Numbered from the stretch's first letter, positions 26,451 through 36,066 are shown. The stretch: DNA of 64,000 nucleotides from Methanobacterium sp. (GCF_038562635.1 NZ_JBCFBO010000001.1:310001-374000); one strand, 5' to 3'. Notes: generated by a model from the letters alone, not told the origin. Numbers and translations are program-made.

Positions 26451-27125
26451 ATGATATACTTTAGAGGCTGCGTTGCAAGAGAAAAGCTTAATAACATAGC
26501 TGAAGCCACAGAAAAAATACTAAAAAAGGCAGGCATTGATTATAAAATATTAGAAAATGAAACCTGCTGTGGATCCTTTTTACTTAGAACTGGATTTGCC
26601 CACGATGCAAAAGAAGTAATGAAAAATACATTAAAAGAAATTAGGGAAGAAAAGATAATTACTTCCTGTGCTGGCTGTTATAAGACTTTTAAAAAAGATT
26701 ATAAAGAAATTTTAGGTGTTGAACTGGATGTTGTGCATACCTCTCAACTTTTTAATGATTTAATTAAAGATGGAAAAATTGAGCCACTATTTTTAGATAA
26801 AACAGTTACATATCATGACCCATGCCATTTAGGCCGTCATCTTGAAGAATATAATGCCCCTCGAGAAATTCTAGATAATATTTCCAATCTAGTTGAAATG
26901 GATCGAAATAAGGAAAAATCAAGATGCTGCGGTGCAGGCGGTGGAGTTAGAGCTGCATTTCCAGAGATAACTGAAAATATAGCCGAAATGAGGATAAAAG
27001 ATGCAGAAGATGTTGAAGCTGAAATTCTTGTAACTTCATGCCCATTTTGTATTTTAAATCTTAAATCCGCATCTAAAGATGATAAAAAAGTGCTTGATTT
27101 ATCTGAGATAATTATATTCAAATAA
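26451..27125 (+). CDS. CCG-domain iron-sulfur protein (HdrB/LutA-like)
   Basis: A small protein with two cysteine-rich CCG motifs. The first is 'ENETCCGSFLLRTG', with 'TSCAGCYKTF' following. The second is 'RCCGAGGGVRAAF', with 'TSCPFCILNL' following. Such domains hold noncubane or [4Fe-4S] clusters in heterodisulfide reductase HdrB, glycolate oxidase GlcF and LutA. The protein probably transfers electrons as a complex with the LUD/ferredoxin protein encoded 34 bp downstream. The ORF can begin at GTG 26442, but ATG 26451 has GTGAG nine bases upstream and gives the usual N-terminus. The substrate is unknown. Confidence 0.85.
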   Translation: MIYFRGCVAREKLNNIAEATEKILKKAGIDYKILENETCCGSFLLRTGFAHDAKEVMKNTLKEIREEKIITSCAGCYKTFKKDYKEILGVELDVVHTSQLFNDLIKDGKIEPLFLDKTVTYHDPCHLGRHLEEYNAPREILDNISNLVEMDRNKEKSRCCGAGGGVRAAFPEITENIAEMRIKDAEDVEAEILVTSCPFCILNLKSASKDDKKVLDLSEIIIFK

Positions 27126-27159
27126 CTTTCATCATAATTTTAAAACCGGAGTTCTAGAA

Positions 27160-28371
27160 ATGGATGATGCCAAATTAGATGCAATGAGACGATCATTTAA
27201 TATAATTGAAACCAGAAAAAAGAAGCTTTTAAAAGATGAAAATGAACGCATAAGTAAGCTTCAAGAAAGAGTAAAAGAAATAAGGGAATACAGTATTGGA
27301 AACCTTGAAGAACTCATAGAAACTGCAAAAACTAGATTTTTAGAAAATGGAATGGAAGTTATTTTTGCAGAGAACTCCCATATGGCCCTGGATGAGATTT
27401 ATAAACTAATTAAAGATGAGCCTATTATAGCAAAATCTAAATCAAACAACGTAAATGAAATAGGACTTTCTGCATTTCTAGAGAGCAAAGGGATAGAAAT
27501 TGTTGAAACTGATCTTGGAGATAGAATAGTTCAAATGGATCCTGAAAGTTACGGCCCTTCTCACCCAATAGGTCCAGCTGCACACTTGGATATGGAAAAA
27601 ATAGCCCAAATTGCATCAAAAAAATTCGGTGTGGAAGTAAAGCCTGAACCTAAATCTATCTTAGATATATTTAAGGCAGATATTATAGAAAGACTTGCAA
27701 ATTGCAATGTAGGTATAACTGGAGCAAACAGTGTAGCTGCAGAAGACGGCGCATTAGTTATGGTTCATAACGAAGGTAATATCAGTTTAGTATCCATGAA
27801 AGATACCCATATAGTTGTAGTAGGAATCGATAAACTTGTAAGGACAATAGAAGATGCAGTAAGTGTTGTAAAACTTGAAACAATATTTGCAACTGGAAAA
27901 AAAATCCCTGCATACATAAATGTCATCACATCACCCTCCAAAACAGCAGATATTGAACAGGTGCTTTTGAAAGATATGTACGGTGCAAAACGAGTGATAG
28001 TGATTCTTCTAGATAACGGAAGGAGTGAAGCACTTAAACAAAGTAAAGAATGTTTGTTATGTATTGGATGCGGCAGTTGTATTGTTTCATGCCCTGTTTA
28101 CAATGTTACAGGGTCTGATTTTGGATACAGGGGATATTTAGGTGGCAGAGGAATAGTTTTAAGTAATTTTATAACTGATAATAAAATATGTTTCGATTCA
28201 GGACTCTTTAAATGTACATTATGTGGCCTATGTACCCTTGAATGCCCAGTTAACATAAAGACAAATGAAATGATTGAAAAATTAAGGGAACGGTCAGTGC
28301 AATCAGGAGTTTGTCCAGATGAACATCACGGAACTACTGAGAAGATCAAAAAACAGGGATCACCTTTTTAA
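27160..28371 (+). CDS. LUD-domain protein with two [4Fe-4S] ferredoxin motifs (LutB/LldF-like)
   Basis: A 403-aa protein. Residues about 50-290 form the LUD domain ('GITGANSVAAEDGALVMVHNEG' is its signature). The C-terminus carries two ferredoxin motifs, 'CLLCIGCGSCIVSCPVY' and 'CTLCGLCTLECPVN'. In bacteria LutA-LutB-LutC oxidise lactate. In methanogens without lactate growth the pair may serve another hydroxy-acid or electron-bifurcating reaction, which is inference. It follows the CCG protein closely and is probably co-transcribed. The N-terminal ~45 residues are a charged helix. Confidence 0.87.
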   Translation: MDDAKLDAMRRSFNIIETRKKKLLKDENERISKLQERVKEIREYSIGNLEELIETAKTRFLENGMEVIFAENSHMALDEIYKLIKDEPIIAKSKSNNVNEIGLSAFLESKGIEIVETDLGDRIVQMDPESYGPSHPIGPAAHLDMEKIAQIASKKFGVEVKPEPKSILDIFKADIIERLANCNVGITGANSVAAEDGALVMVHNEGNISLVSMKDTHIVVVGIDKLVRTIEDAVSVVKLETIFATGKKIPAYINVITSPSKTADIEQVLLKDMYGAKRVIVILLDNGRSEALKQSKECLLCIGCGSCIVSCPVYNVTGSDFGYRGYLGGRGIVLSNFITDNKICFDSGLFKCTLCGLCTLECPVNIKTNEMIEKLRERSVQSGVCPDEHHGTTEKIKKQGSPF

Positions 28372-28542
28372 ATATCAAAAAACACTTATGATATAAAAAT
28401 TAATTCAATAAGAACTTAAATAGAAATTATATAAAAATATATATAATGTTCTAAAAAGTTGTGATAAAATGGACATTTTATGATACTTAGTCATAGAAAT
28501 AATATAAAAAAATTGATTTGATTGAAAACGGAGGTATAAAAT

Positions 28543-29256
28543 TTGCTTCTCTTAATAAGCCCAATAAACACCGAAGAAGCACTTGAATCTATTGAAGGCG
28601 GTGCAGATATAGTCGATGTCAAAAATCCAAAAGAAGGTTCACTCGGCGCAAATTTTCCATGGGTCATTAAAAGTATAAGGGAAATGACACCCAAAGATAC
28701 ACTTGTAAGCGCTACACTAGGCGATGTTCCATATAAACCCGGCACAGTATCACTTGCAGCCCTCGGTGCTGCAGTTTCTGGAGCAGATTACATCAAAGTA
28801 GGATTATATGGTACAAAAAACTACGATGAAGCACTTGAAGTAATGAAAAATGTTGTAAAGACAGTAAGAGATTACAGAGAAGATGCAATAGTAGTTGCAT
28901 CAGGATATGCAGATGCTCATCGAGTTGGCGCAGTTGATCCTATGGAAATACCAAAGGTAGCCGCAAGTGCAGGTGCAGATATTGCAATGGTAGATACTGC
29001 AGTTAAAGACGGAAAAACATTATTTGATTTTATGGACACTGAAAAATTAACTAAATTCAACGACGAAATTCACGATTACGGATTAAAATCAGCCCTTGCA
29101 GGCTCAGTAAAAAAAGATCAGCTTTTAACCTTACATCAAACTGGATGTGATGTAGTAGGCATAAGGGGAGCAGCATGCATTGGTGGAGATAGAAATTCCG
29201 GTAAAATTCACCGAAGTGCTGTAAGTGAATTGAAGAAGATGATAGATCAATTCTAG
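28543..29256 (+). CDS. mfnB: (5-formylfuran-3-yl)methyl phosphate synthase MfnB
   Basis: First committed enzyme of the furan ring of methanofuran, the C1 carrier for CO2 reduction in methanogens. It joins two glyceraldehyde-3-phosphate molecules. A TIM-barrel of 237 aa with lysine-bearing strands 'DVKNPKEGSLGA' (about residues 25-36) and 'YIKVGLYGT' (about 84-92), and the acid segment 'IAMVDTAVKDGKTLFDF' near residue 147. The start is TTG at 28543, seven bases after GGAGGT. It is monocistronic between the LUD gene and guaB. Confidence 0.93.
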   Translation: MLLLISPINTEEALESIEGGADIVDVKNPKEGSLGANFPWVIKSIREMTPKDTLVSATLGDVPYKPGTVSLAALGAAVSGADYIKVGLYGTKNYDEALEVMKNVVKTVRDYREDAIVVASGYADAHRVGAVDPMEIPKVAASAGADIAMVDTAVKDGKTLFDFMDTEKLTKFNDEIHDYGLKSALAGSVKKDQLLTLHQTGCDVVGIRGAACIGGDRNSGKIHRSAVSELKKMIDQF

Positions 29257-29285
29257 TTAATTAAAAAGCAAATATAAAAAAAAAA

Positions 29286-29422
29286 ACAAATTGTAAAATT
29301 CTATAAGTAACTTACAATTTGTATTAAATCTTGATCCTATTTACTATTTACAAAACGTATTTTCTTAAATTACGTTTTGTTTAAAGATTTTCTAAGCATA
29401 ACATCAAAACCAAGTTTTGATG
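29286..29422. repeat. Three inverted repeats upstream of guaB
   Basis: ACAAATTGTAA/TTACAATTTGT (29286-29322, loop 15), ACAAAACGTA/TACGTTTTGT (29350-29380, loop 11) and CATCAAAAC/GTTTTGATG (29402-29422, loop CAA). The last has exactly the stem and loop size of the array units elsewhere in the window; the first two have longer loops. They lie between mfnB and guaB and could affect mfnB 3' ends or guaB expression. Confidence 0.6.
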
Positions 29423-29457
29423 ATAACTATTTCATTAAAGATTAAATGGAGGTATTT

Positions 29458-30945
29458 ATGTACTCTAAAAAACTAAAAGAAGCTCCAAGCGGGTATACAT
29501 TCGATGATTTTTTATTAATACCTAAGGCTTCTTCTGTAGAACCAAAAGATGTTAAAGTTGAAACACAAATTTCAAGAAATTATCGTATTAATATTCCTAT
29601 TATAAGTTCTGCAATGGATACAGTTACAGAATCCAAAATGGCAATAACACTTGCCCAGGAAGGTGGACTAGGAATTATACACAGGAATATGACTATAAGT
29701 GAGCAGGTAAATGAAGTCAAAAAAGTAAAACAATCCAGTGACCTTACTATACGCGATGTAATAACAATAAGTCCAGACGCATCCATAGCGGAAGCAAATG
29801 AAATAATGGATATAGAAGAAGTAAGCGGACTTCCTGTTGTAGAAAATGAGATTGTTGTAGGAATAATAAGTAGAAGGGATATTAAACCTATCATTAACAA
29901 GGGTTCTAAAAAGAAAGTTAAGGATATAATGACAGAAGAAGTCCTGACTATCCCTGAATCAACTACTCCTGATGAAGCACTGGATATTGCCTATGAAAAC
30001 AAAGTTGAAAGGCTACCTGTAGTTCGAAACGGCAAAATAATGGGAATTGTAACTATACGTGATATCTTAGAGCGGAAAAAATTCCCTAATGCATCAAGAG
30101 ATAAAAAAGGGAAATTTATGGTTGCTGCAGCAACAGGACCCTTTGATTTAGAACGTGCTATGGCTCTTGATGATGCAGGGGCCGACATTATAGCAATAGA
30201 CGTCTCTCATGCACATAATTTACATGTTGTAGATTATGTCAAAACAATTAAAGACAACATCGATGCAGATTTACTTGTTGGTAATATTGCAACAGCCAAA
30301 GCTGCAGAAGCATTAATAGCAAAAGAGGTCGACGGACTTAAAGTTGGTATTGGACCAGGATCTATATGTACAACAAGAATAGTTGCTGGTGTGGGTGTTC
30401 CACAGCTTACAGCAGTGTCAGATGTGGCAGATATTGCAAGAGAATCTGGAATTCCTGTTATAGCAGATGGAGGTTTAAGATTCTCGGGAGATATTGCAAA
30501 AGCTATAGCAGTAGGTGCTGATGCAGTAATGCTTGGAAGTTTACTTGCAGGGACACACGAAGCTCCGGGCGATGTTGTAATTATGAATGGAAGAAAATTC
30601 AAACAGTACAGAGGTATGGGTTCACTTGGAGCCATGACTGGTGGAGCTGGTGCAGGAACAGACCGCTACTTCCAGGAAGTAAAAGGACCAATGAAGCATG
30701 CTAAACTTGTTCCTGAAGGAATAGAAGGAGTTGTACCCTACAAAGGCCCTGTAAATGAAGTTTTATTCCAGTTAATAGGAGGACTTAAGTCTTCTATGGG
30801 TTACTGTGGTGCAGAAGACATTTCAGCAATGAAAGAGAAAGCAAGGTTTGTAAAGATCACAGCAAGCGGTATGACAGAAAGTCATCCACACGATATTACA
30901 ATAACCAATGAAAGTCCAAATTATCCTACAACCCGTTTGATGTAA
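29458..30945 (+). CDS. guaB: Inosine-5'-monophosphate dehydrogenase
   Basis: Oxidises IMP to XMP with NAD, the rate-limiting step of guanine nucleotide synthesis. TIM-barrel with two CBS domains inserted (about residues 95-205, 'TIRDVITISPDASIAEAN' and 'VKDIMTEEVLTIPEST'). The catalytic cysteine is in 'GIGPGSICTTRIV', the flap in 'QYRGMGSLGAM', and the catalytic Arg/Tyr segment in 'VPYKGPV'. ATG 29458 follows GGAGGT by four bases and is the likely start; an ATG 12 nt upstream overlaps that site. Full length (about 495 aa). Confidence 0.96.
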   Translation: MYSKKLKEAPSGYTFDDFLLIPKASSVEPKDVKVETQISRNYRINIPIISSAMDTVTESKMAITLAQEGGLGIIHRNMTISEQVNEVKKVKQSSDLTIRDVITISPDASIAEANEIMDIEEVSGLPVVENEIVVGIISRRDIKPIINKGSKKKVKDIMTEEVLTIPESTTPDEALDIAYENKVERLPVVRNGKIMGIVTIRDILERKKFPNASRDKKGKFMVAAATGPFDLERAMALDDAGADIIAIDVSHAHNLHVVDYVKTIKDNIDADLLVGNIATAKAAEALIAKEVDGLKVGIGPGSICTTRIVAGVGVPQLTAVSDVADIARESGIPVIADGGLRFSGDIAKAIAVGADAVMLGSLLAGTHEAPGDVVIMNGRKFKQYRGMGSLGAMTGGAGAGTDRYFQEVKGPMKHAKLVPEGIEGVVPYKGPVNEVLFQLIGGLKSSMGYCGAEDISAMKEKARFVKITASGMTESHPHDITITNESPNYPTTRLM

Positions 30946-30958
30946 AAACATCACATAC

Positions 30959-30976
30959 TCCTTTTTTTATTTTTTA
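30959..30976 (+). terminator. Oligo-T terminator after guaB
   Basis: CTCCTTTTTTTATTTTTTAG shortly after the guaB stop. A double T-tract of this kind is the usual archaeal intrinsic termination signal. The mobA gene starts 26 bp later, so some read-through is possible. Confidence 0.55.
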
Positions 30977-31001
30977 GCTAATTTTAAATGAGGTTCATTT
31001 T

Positions 31002-31595
31002 ATGAAATCCATTATAATTCTGTGTGGCGGTAGAAGCCGTAGAATGGGAAAAGATAAAGGTTCACTTGTTTTAAATGGTAAATCAATGCTCATGCATGTC
31101 TTAGATACTATTAAAGGCATTGTTGATGAAATTGTACTGGTTTTAAGGGATCAAGAACAAATTGATAGATATAAACTCATTTTAAAAGACATAGATATGT
31201 CAATTAGGATCGTTACAGATGAAACAAAAGATCAAGGCCCCCTGGTTGGAATTTTAACAGGACTTTCATATATTAATTCAGAATATGCTCAAATTTTACC
31301 GTGTGATTCTCCATTTATTTCTAAATCATTTGTTTTAAAGATGTTTGAGATTGCAGGAGCTAAAAAATTTGATGCAGTTGTCCCAATATGGGATGATGGA
31401 CATATTGAGCCATTGCATTCTATTTATAAAAAAGATGTAGTAAAAATAGGCAGAAATCTGGTTAAAAACGAACAATACAACGTAAAGTCGCTTATTGATA
31501 ACTTAAATGTCAAATATGTTGATGTTGAGGAACTTGATGAGAGCACGATGAGTTTTCGAAATTTAAATACTATTAATGACTTCGAAAATTATTAA
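31002..31595 (+). CDS. mobA: Molybdenum cofactor guanylyltransferase (MobA-like)
   Basis: Adds GMP to the molybdopterin cofactor to make the guanine dinucleotide form used by formylmethanofuran and formate dehydrogenases. The N-terminal nucleotide loop is 'LCGGRSRRMGKDKGSL' (residues 7-22), the family LxGGxSxRMGxDK pattern with Cys in place of Ala. 'DQGPLVGILTGL' and 'ILPCDSPFIS' (about 99-108) follow. Length (197 aa) is normal. It is downstream of guaB in the same direction, which fits a GTP-using enzyme but may be chance. Confidence 0.88.
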   Translation: MKSIIILCGGRSRRMGKDKGSLVLNGKSMLMHVLDTIKGIVDEIVLVLRDQEQIDRYKLILKDIDMSIRIVTDETKDQGPLVGILTGLSYINSEYAQILPCDSPFISKSFVLKMFEIAGAKKFDAVVPIWDDGHIEPLHSIYKKDVVKIGRNLVKNEQYNVKSLIDNLNVKYVDVEELDESTMSFRNLNTINDFENY

Positions 31596-31908
31596 ATGAA
31601 ATGAAAAATAAATTTTAATAGATTCAAGTTAGTATAAACAATAAAATTTTCATTCTTGTATATTTAATTTTAAAACTAGCATTCTATCAAATAAATGACT
31701 AAATGTAATTAGTGAAGACATATAAGCACAAGAAGTACATTATTCTGGAGGATATATCTGAAATATTAAAACCAGCCTCTTAACAGCTTGATAACAATAT
31801 TTATTTTAACTATTTATAGCTTCAAAATCAATTCATAATATAATAATAAAAAAGCTTATTAACCATACGCTCTAAAAATATATTTAGATCTATAAAGAGG
31901 GGCTTAAA
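31596..31908. other. Intergenic spacer before the second glycan block
   Basis: About 310 bp of AT-rich sequence. A TATATTTA-like element near 31880 may drive the acetyltransferase gene. No gene, RNA or repeat is recognisable. Confidence 0.4.
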
Positions 31909-32514
31909 GTGGTTAGACATAAAATTGTACATTTTATAAGGAATAATCCAGATTCATACCCTTCAAAAACTTTTCGTTTTATGTATAACTTATTAAATGG
32001 GTTAAACCTATTATTATCAACTTTAACCGGATATATTCCATTCCATACGATACGCAACATACTTTATCGCAACATCTTTAGAATTAAACTTCCAAAAGAT
32101 TCCATAATTTACTGGCGATGCCGGTTTTTCAGGCCTTCAGGCATTAAAATTGGTCATAATTCAATAATAGGCAATGATTCATTCTTAGACGGACGTAAAA
32201 ATATATACATAGGCAATAATGTTAATATCGCTGGAAATGCGCATGTATATACCATGGAACATGATATAAACAGTCCTTCCTTTGCATCTGTTGGATCTCC
32301 CGTTTATATCTGTGATTGGGTTTACATCGGTTCAAGGGTTACTATACTGCCAGGAGTGACTATTAATGAAGGCGCAGTAATTGCATCAGGATCCGTTGTG
32401 ACAAAAAACATTGAAAAGTGGACATTGGCTGGTGGAGTGCCTGCAAAGTTCATTAAAGAAAGACCAGTGGTTAAATATAAATTAAATACTAAAAATAAGG
32501 CTTTTTTCCAATGA
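31909..32514 (+). CDS. Left-handed beta-helix acetyltransferase (WcaF/NodL type)
   Basis: A 201-aa hexapeptide-repeat acyltransferase. An N-terminal ~75-residue basic region precedes repeats beginning 'IKIGHNSIIGNDSFLDG'. The catalytic His is in 'YTMEHDIN' near residue 118, and the C-terminal coil includes 'GSRVTILPGVTINEGAVI' and 'GVPAKFIKER'. It would acetylate a sugar hydroxyl using acetyl-CoA. The start is GTG at 31909 with a weak GAGGGG upstream. It opens the second glycan block and converges on a methyltransferase gene. Confidence 0.88.
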   Translation: MVRHKIVHFIRNNPDSYPSKTFRFMYNLLNGLNLLLSTLTGYIPFHTIRNILYRNIFRIKLPKDSIIYWRCRFFRPSGIKIGHNSIIGNDSFLDGRKNIYIGNNVNIAGNAHVYTMEHDINSPSFASVGSPVYICDWVYIGSRVTILPGVTINEGAVIASGSVVTKNIEKWTLAGGVPAKFIKERPVVKYKLNTKNKAFFQ

Positions 32515-32589
32515 CAACGCGATATTAAAATGAAATTTAAAATTACAGTAGGAAAAACAGGTATAACGGATATGCCACTAAAATAACGT

Positions 32590-33306
32590 TTAAATTGATT
32601 CATTTTTCTTAATGATACCAACAATTAAACCATTTGCACTATTGAATGGATGACCATACTCAACATTTGCAATGTCGTCCCAGTTAACTTCAATCCATTG
32701 ATTGTCCTTTGTAATTCGTTTTAAATAATGGGTTTCAGTAAATTGTATTTTACCATTATTTAACAGCTTATCCAGTGTAGAATTATATCCAATAGGTAAT
32801 GTAACAACCAGTTCACCGTTAGTATTTAATAAACTTTCCAAATTTTGGATTGCCCACAGTATTTTCGTAGGTTCCTTCGAGTTTTCATCGAAGCCAACAT
32901 GTTCTAAAGTTGAAATAGTTACAATCAAGTCATAATTTTTAGCAGATTTGAATTCACATACGTCACAGTTGATTACATTACTTGCCACGTCATATTTATC
33001 CACAATATCATAATTAACAGAGAAATAATTAGAAAAAACATTTCCTACTTCAAGAATTCGCTTCCCCTTCCTTTTTTTTACAATTTCCCAAACAATTGGA
33101 ACTTCCACCGCTCTTTCATTTTCCCAAGTAGTGTTATACATATGATAAAAGTAATTATATTTTTTTCCATTGAAATAGAATGTTTTTAATGGTTTAAATG
33201 TGTTATAATAATGATATTTAAGAATTGCTATTAACTGGCTAAACTGATTAATTTTAGATCCAGATAAAATTATTTTTAAAATCTTAAACACATTGTTCAC
33301 TTCCAT
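32590..33306 (-). CDS. Class I SAM-dependent methyltransferase
   Basis: A 238-aa protein with a Rossmann methyltransferase core. The SAM loop reads 'ILEVGNVFSNYF' (about residue 84), where the usual Gly-x-Gly is weak. 'YDLIVTISTLEHVGFDE' (about 125-141) is the post-I/II motif, followed by 'GELVVTLPIGYNSTLDKL'. It belongs to the branch common in polysaccharide loci and probably methylates a sugar. It lies downstream of the FkbM gene on the same strand (gap 68 bp). The weak glycine loop lowers certainty about activity. Confidence 0.75.
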   Translation of the reverse strand: MEVNNVFKILKIILSGSKINQFSQLIAILKYHYYNTFKPLKTFYFNGKKYNYFYHMYNTTWENERAVEVPIVWEIVKKRKGKRILEVGNVFSNYFSVNYDIVDKYDVASNVINCDVCEFKSAKNYDLIVTISTLEHVGFDENSKEPTKILWAIQNLESLLNTNGELVVTLPIGYNSTLDKLLNNGKIQFTETHYLKRITKDNQWIEVNWDDIANVEYGHPFNSANGLIVGIIKKNESI

Positions 33307-33374
33307 TTTTATATCTCATAATTTTTAAGCGATTATAAAGTTAGATTAACCCTAATGGTGTATATTCAGCACCT

Positions 33375-34268
33375 TTATTTCTCAAGCAGTAAATTAACAA
33401 AATTACTATAACCATTTTGGGATATTTGGCATGTTTTAATGATTTCATCATTATCTAGATGCTCCAAACATTTTTTTTGGCCATTTATTAAATTTATTTT
33501 GAATCCGTATTCTTTTAGTTTTTCCAGTAACTGTTCTGGTTCAGTACCCATATTTTTGAGGCCCATAGGCCAGAATTCCATCATAATTTTAATGGACTCT
33601 TTTTTTAAAAGAGAATCGGCTCCGTTAACAATAAGCCCTTCAGCACCCTGAGTATCCATTTTAATCAGTATATTATCTAATTCAGTAAATTTTTCATTAA
33701 AAAATGAATCTAATGTTGTTGTATTGACTTCCGAGAAATTAATTTTATCAGGAACATTATTTCGAGCTAAAGAATGAGTTCCAAAACTAAATTCATCTAA
33801 AAATATTTTAACTTTCCCTATATCATTCGAAACAGCTTTTTGAACTGTCGTAACATTATTCAAATTATTAATTTTTACATTCTTCAATAAAAGATTGTAA
33901 TTATCAGGTACCGGCTCAAAAGAATAAATTGAGCCTTTTTTAATTATATTTGCACCGATTAAAGTGTAATAACCAATATTAGCACCTATATCAATCAAAA
34001 TTGTGTCTTCATTAACTAACTTTTTGAATAATTCTGTTTCATATCCTTCATAAGTTCCATTAAGAATTAAAGGAACTAATCCAGTTTCTCTGGTGTTTAC
34101 ATATAATTTAGTATCAGGAAGGTTTACTAGAATTGTGGTATTAGGGTTAAACCAGTCATAACAACTAGAATAAATTGAGTTTATACCATATATTTCAGGC
34201 AGATGCTTATTATAGAAACTGTATACTCTGGTTAAATATAAAAAAAATATTTTTTTCATTTGAAACAT
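33375..34268 (-). CDS. FkbM family methyltransferase (copy 1)
   Basis: A 297-aa O-methyltransferase. The SAM loop is 'LIDIGANIGYYTLIGAN' (about residues 92-108), 'YSFEPVPDNYNLLLKN' follows, and 'ILIKMDTQGAEGLIVNGA' (near 200) is the FkbM signature. Such enzymes methylate sugar hydroxyls in glycans. The N-terminal ~85 residues contain a hydrophobic stretch and may contact the membrane. It is divergent from flippase copy 2. A second FkbM gene is at 46 kb. Confidence 0.88.
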   Translation of the reverse strand: MFQMKKIFFLYLTRVYSFYNKHLPEIYGINSIYSSCYDWFNPNTTILVNLPDTKLYVNTRETGLVPLILNGTYEGYETELFKKLVNEDTILIDIGANIGYYTLIGANIIKKGSIYSFEPVPDNYNLLLKNVKINNLNNVTTVQKAVSNDIGKVKIFLDEFSFGTHSLARNNVPDKINFSEVNTTTLDSFFNEKFTELDNILIKMDTQGAEGLIVNGADSLLKKESIKIMMEFWPMGLKNMGTEPEQLLEKLKEYGFKINLINGQKKCLEHLDNDEIIKTCQISQNGYSNFVNLLLEK

Positions 34269-34626
34269 ATTTAATATTATTTGAGTAATAAGTAATAAAT
34301 TTAACTATTATTAGTACAGTAATCTGTCTATTTCGCCCATTTTTACAGGGGCAACCCTCTAAACCAACCAATAGAAACATATTTATTATAACTAGACAAT
34401 ATAGTATTACATAGTTACCATTTCCCATTATTATTTTATTATAAACCGTATATTTCAGTTTATATTAAAATATCCATTTTAAAATCAGATATTATTGCTT
34501 CAATTAATGTAAAAATATCTAATAGTGACTCAATACATTTTATAAATAATACTAAATAATTATTTTATAATAATACCTATTTAAACAGAACATTTCAGTT
34601 ATTAAATAAGATAGAGAGTATATTTC
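34269..34626. other. Divergent intergenic region
   Basis: About 360 bp between the FkbM gene (minus) and flippase copy 2 (plus). It is mostly A/T, with one GC-rich island containing AGGG-GCAA-CCCT (34347-34358), a 4-bp stem with a GNRA-type loop. No gene is supported. Confidence 0.4.
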
Positions 34627-36066
34627 ATGAATTCAATACATAAAATAGTGAAAAATACCAGCATGTTATTTATAGCCCAGATTATAGGTTATATCTTGCT
34701 TTTTTTCATTGCCATGTACACAGCCCGATATCTTGGTACCAACGGATTTGGTAATCTATCGATTGCTCTTGCTTTAACAGGCATTTTTGGAATTTTTACG
34801 GATTTAGGTATCGGATTACTTTCTATAAGAAATATAGCAAGAGATCTATCTTTAAAAGATAAATATATCACAAATATACTGCTAATAAAATTTTTTTTGA
34901 GCATTTTAACTTTTGGACTTATTATGGTAACTGTAACTATCTTTAATTATCCTGGAGATATTAAACTTCTAATTTATCTAATAGCAATATCTACAATAAT
35001 CAATGCATTCTCATCCCCATTTAATGCTACTTTCCAGGCATATGAAAAAATGGAAATACCTGCTATAAGCTCGATTATAAGCAACGTTATAGTTTTTTCA
35101 GGAGTTTTTGTTGCTATCTATTTTAATAAAGATATATTCTTTTTCGCCCTTTTATACATCATTAGCAGTTTAGCGTGTTTACTATTTAATTTCATGGTTT
35201 ATGTATGGAATTTTTCGTTTCCACTTGCGAATATCGATTTAAAATTATGGAAATATATTATAAATGATGCTTGGCCCTTTGCATTAATGGGAATTTCTGC
35301 AAGTATTTATTTATGGATAGACTCACTATTACTATCTATAATGGTAAGTAGTGAAGCAGTAGGCATTTATAACTCTGCTTACCGGATTTTAATGATTTTA
35401 TATGTTATTCCTGCTATTTTTATTGCAGCATTGTTTCCAGTAATGTCAAAACACTTTAAAACTGCCAAAGATTTATTAAAAATAGAATACGAAAAGGCGT
35501 TTAAATATTTAGCCATTACATCCATTTTTATTTTCATAAATGGAATTCTTTTTGCTGAAAACATTATAAAATTAATTTTTGGAAATGAATATTTATCTTC
35601 CATTTTAATTCTTCAGATATTAATGTTATCTGTGCCCATAATATTTTTGAACTCACTATCTGGTAACATTCTGGCAGCGACCAATAAACAGAGGTTTCTT
35701 AGTATTGTAGCTATTTTAAATGCTTTGTTAAACGTTACTTTAAATCTCTTTTTAATTCCCAAATACAGTTATATTGGTGCTTCAGTGGTTACGGTTCTTA
35801 CAGAGGTATTAGGATTCAGTTTAACATTTCTATATATCAATAAAAGTTTCTTTAAAATTTCTGTAAATGAATATATATTTAAACCACTTTTAGTTGGATT
35901 TGTGTCTGCTATCTTAATTTATTATTTAAAATTAGCATTACCCTGGTTTTTTGCAGGTATAATTGGTCTATTTTTGTATTTAACTATTTTATTTGTATTT
36001 AAATTAATTAATGAGGAAGATAAAAACTTATTTAAACAAATTTTAAGGGGCGATATTAATGAATAA
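34627..36066 (+). CDS. Wzx-like lipid-linked oligosaccharide flippase (copy 2)
   Basis: A 479-aa protein with about 14 membrane segments, related to the flippase at 21.6 kb. Both open with an amphipathic start leading into 'FIAQIIGYILLFFIAMYTARYLGTNGFG'-like sequence. It overlaps the next gene, a methyltransferase, by 8 nt and so is translationally linked to it and to a GT4. That grouping suggests it exports a methylated glycan built by those enzymes. Inference only; no substrate determinant can be read. Confidence 0.9.
   Translation: MNSIHKIVKNTSMLFIAQIIGYILLFFIAMYTARYLGTNGFGNLSIALALTGIFGIFTDLGIGLLSIRNIARDLSLKDKYITNILLIKFFLSILTFGLIMVTVTIFNYPGDIKLLIYLIAISTIINAFSSPFNATFQAYEKMEIPAISSIISNVIVFSGVFVAIYFNKDIFFFALLYIISSLACLLFNFMVYVWNFSFPLANIDLKLWKYIINDAWPFALMGISASIYLWIDSLLLSIMVSSEAVGIYNSAYRILMILYVIPAIFIAALFPVMSKHFKTAKDLLKIEYEKAFKYLAITSIFIFINGILFAENIIKLIFGNEYLSSILILQILMLSVPIIFLNSLSGNILAATNKQRFLSIVAILNALLNVTLNLFLIPKYSYIGASVVTVLTEVLGFSLTFLYINKSFFKISVNEYIFKPLLVGFVSAILIYYLKLALPWFFAGIIGLFLYLTILFVFKLINEEDKNLFKQILRGDINE

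Noticed and set aside
34347..34358. AGGG-GCAA-CCCT hairpin as a small RNA
   Set aside because: Only a 4-bp stem in a short GC-rich island; no promoter or longer structure supports an RNA gene.
34210..34428. 72-aa minus-strand frame upstream of the FkbM gene
   Set aside because: It overlaps the FkbM start in another frame, has no ribosome site, and has a composition typical of chance AT-rich frames.
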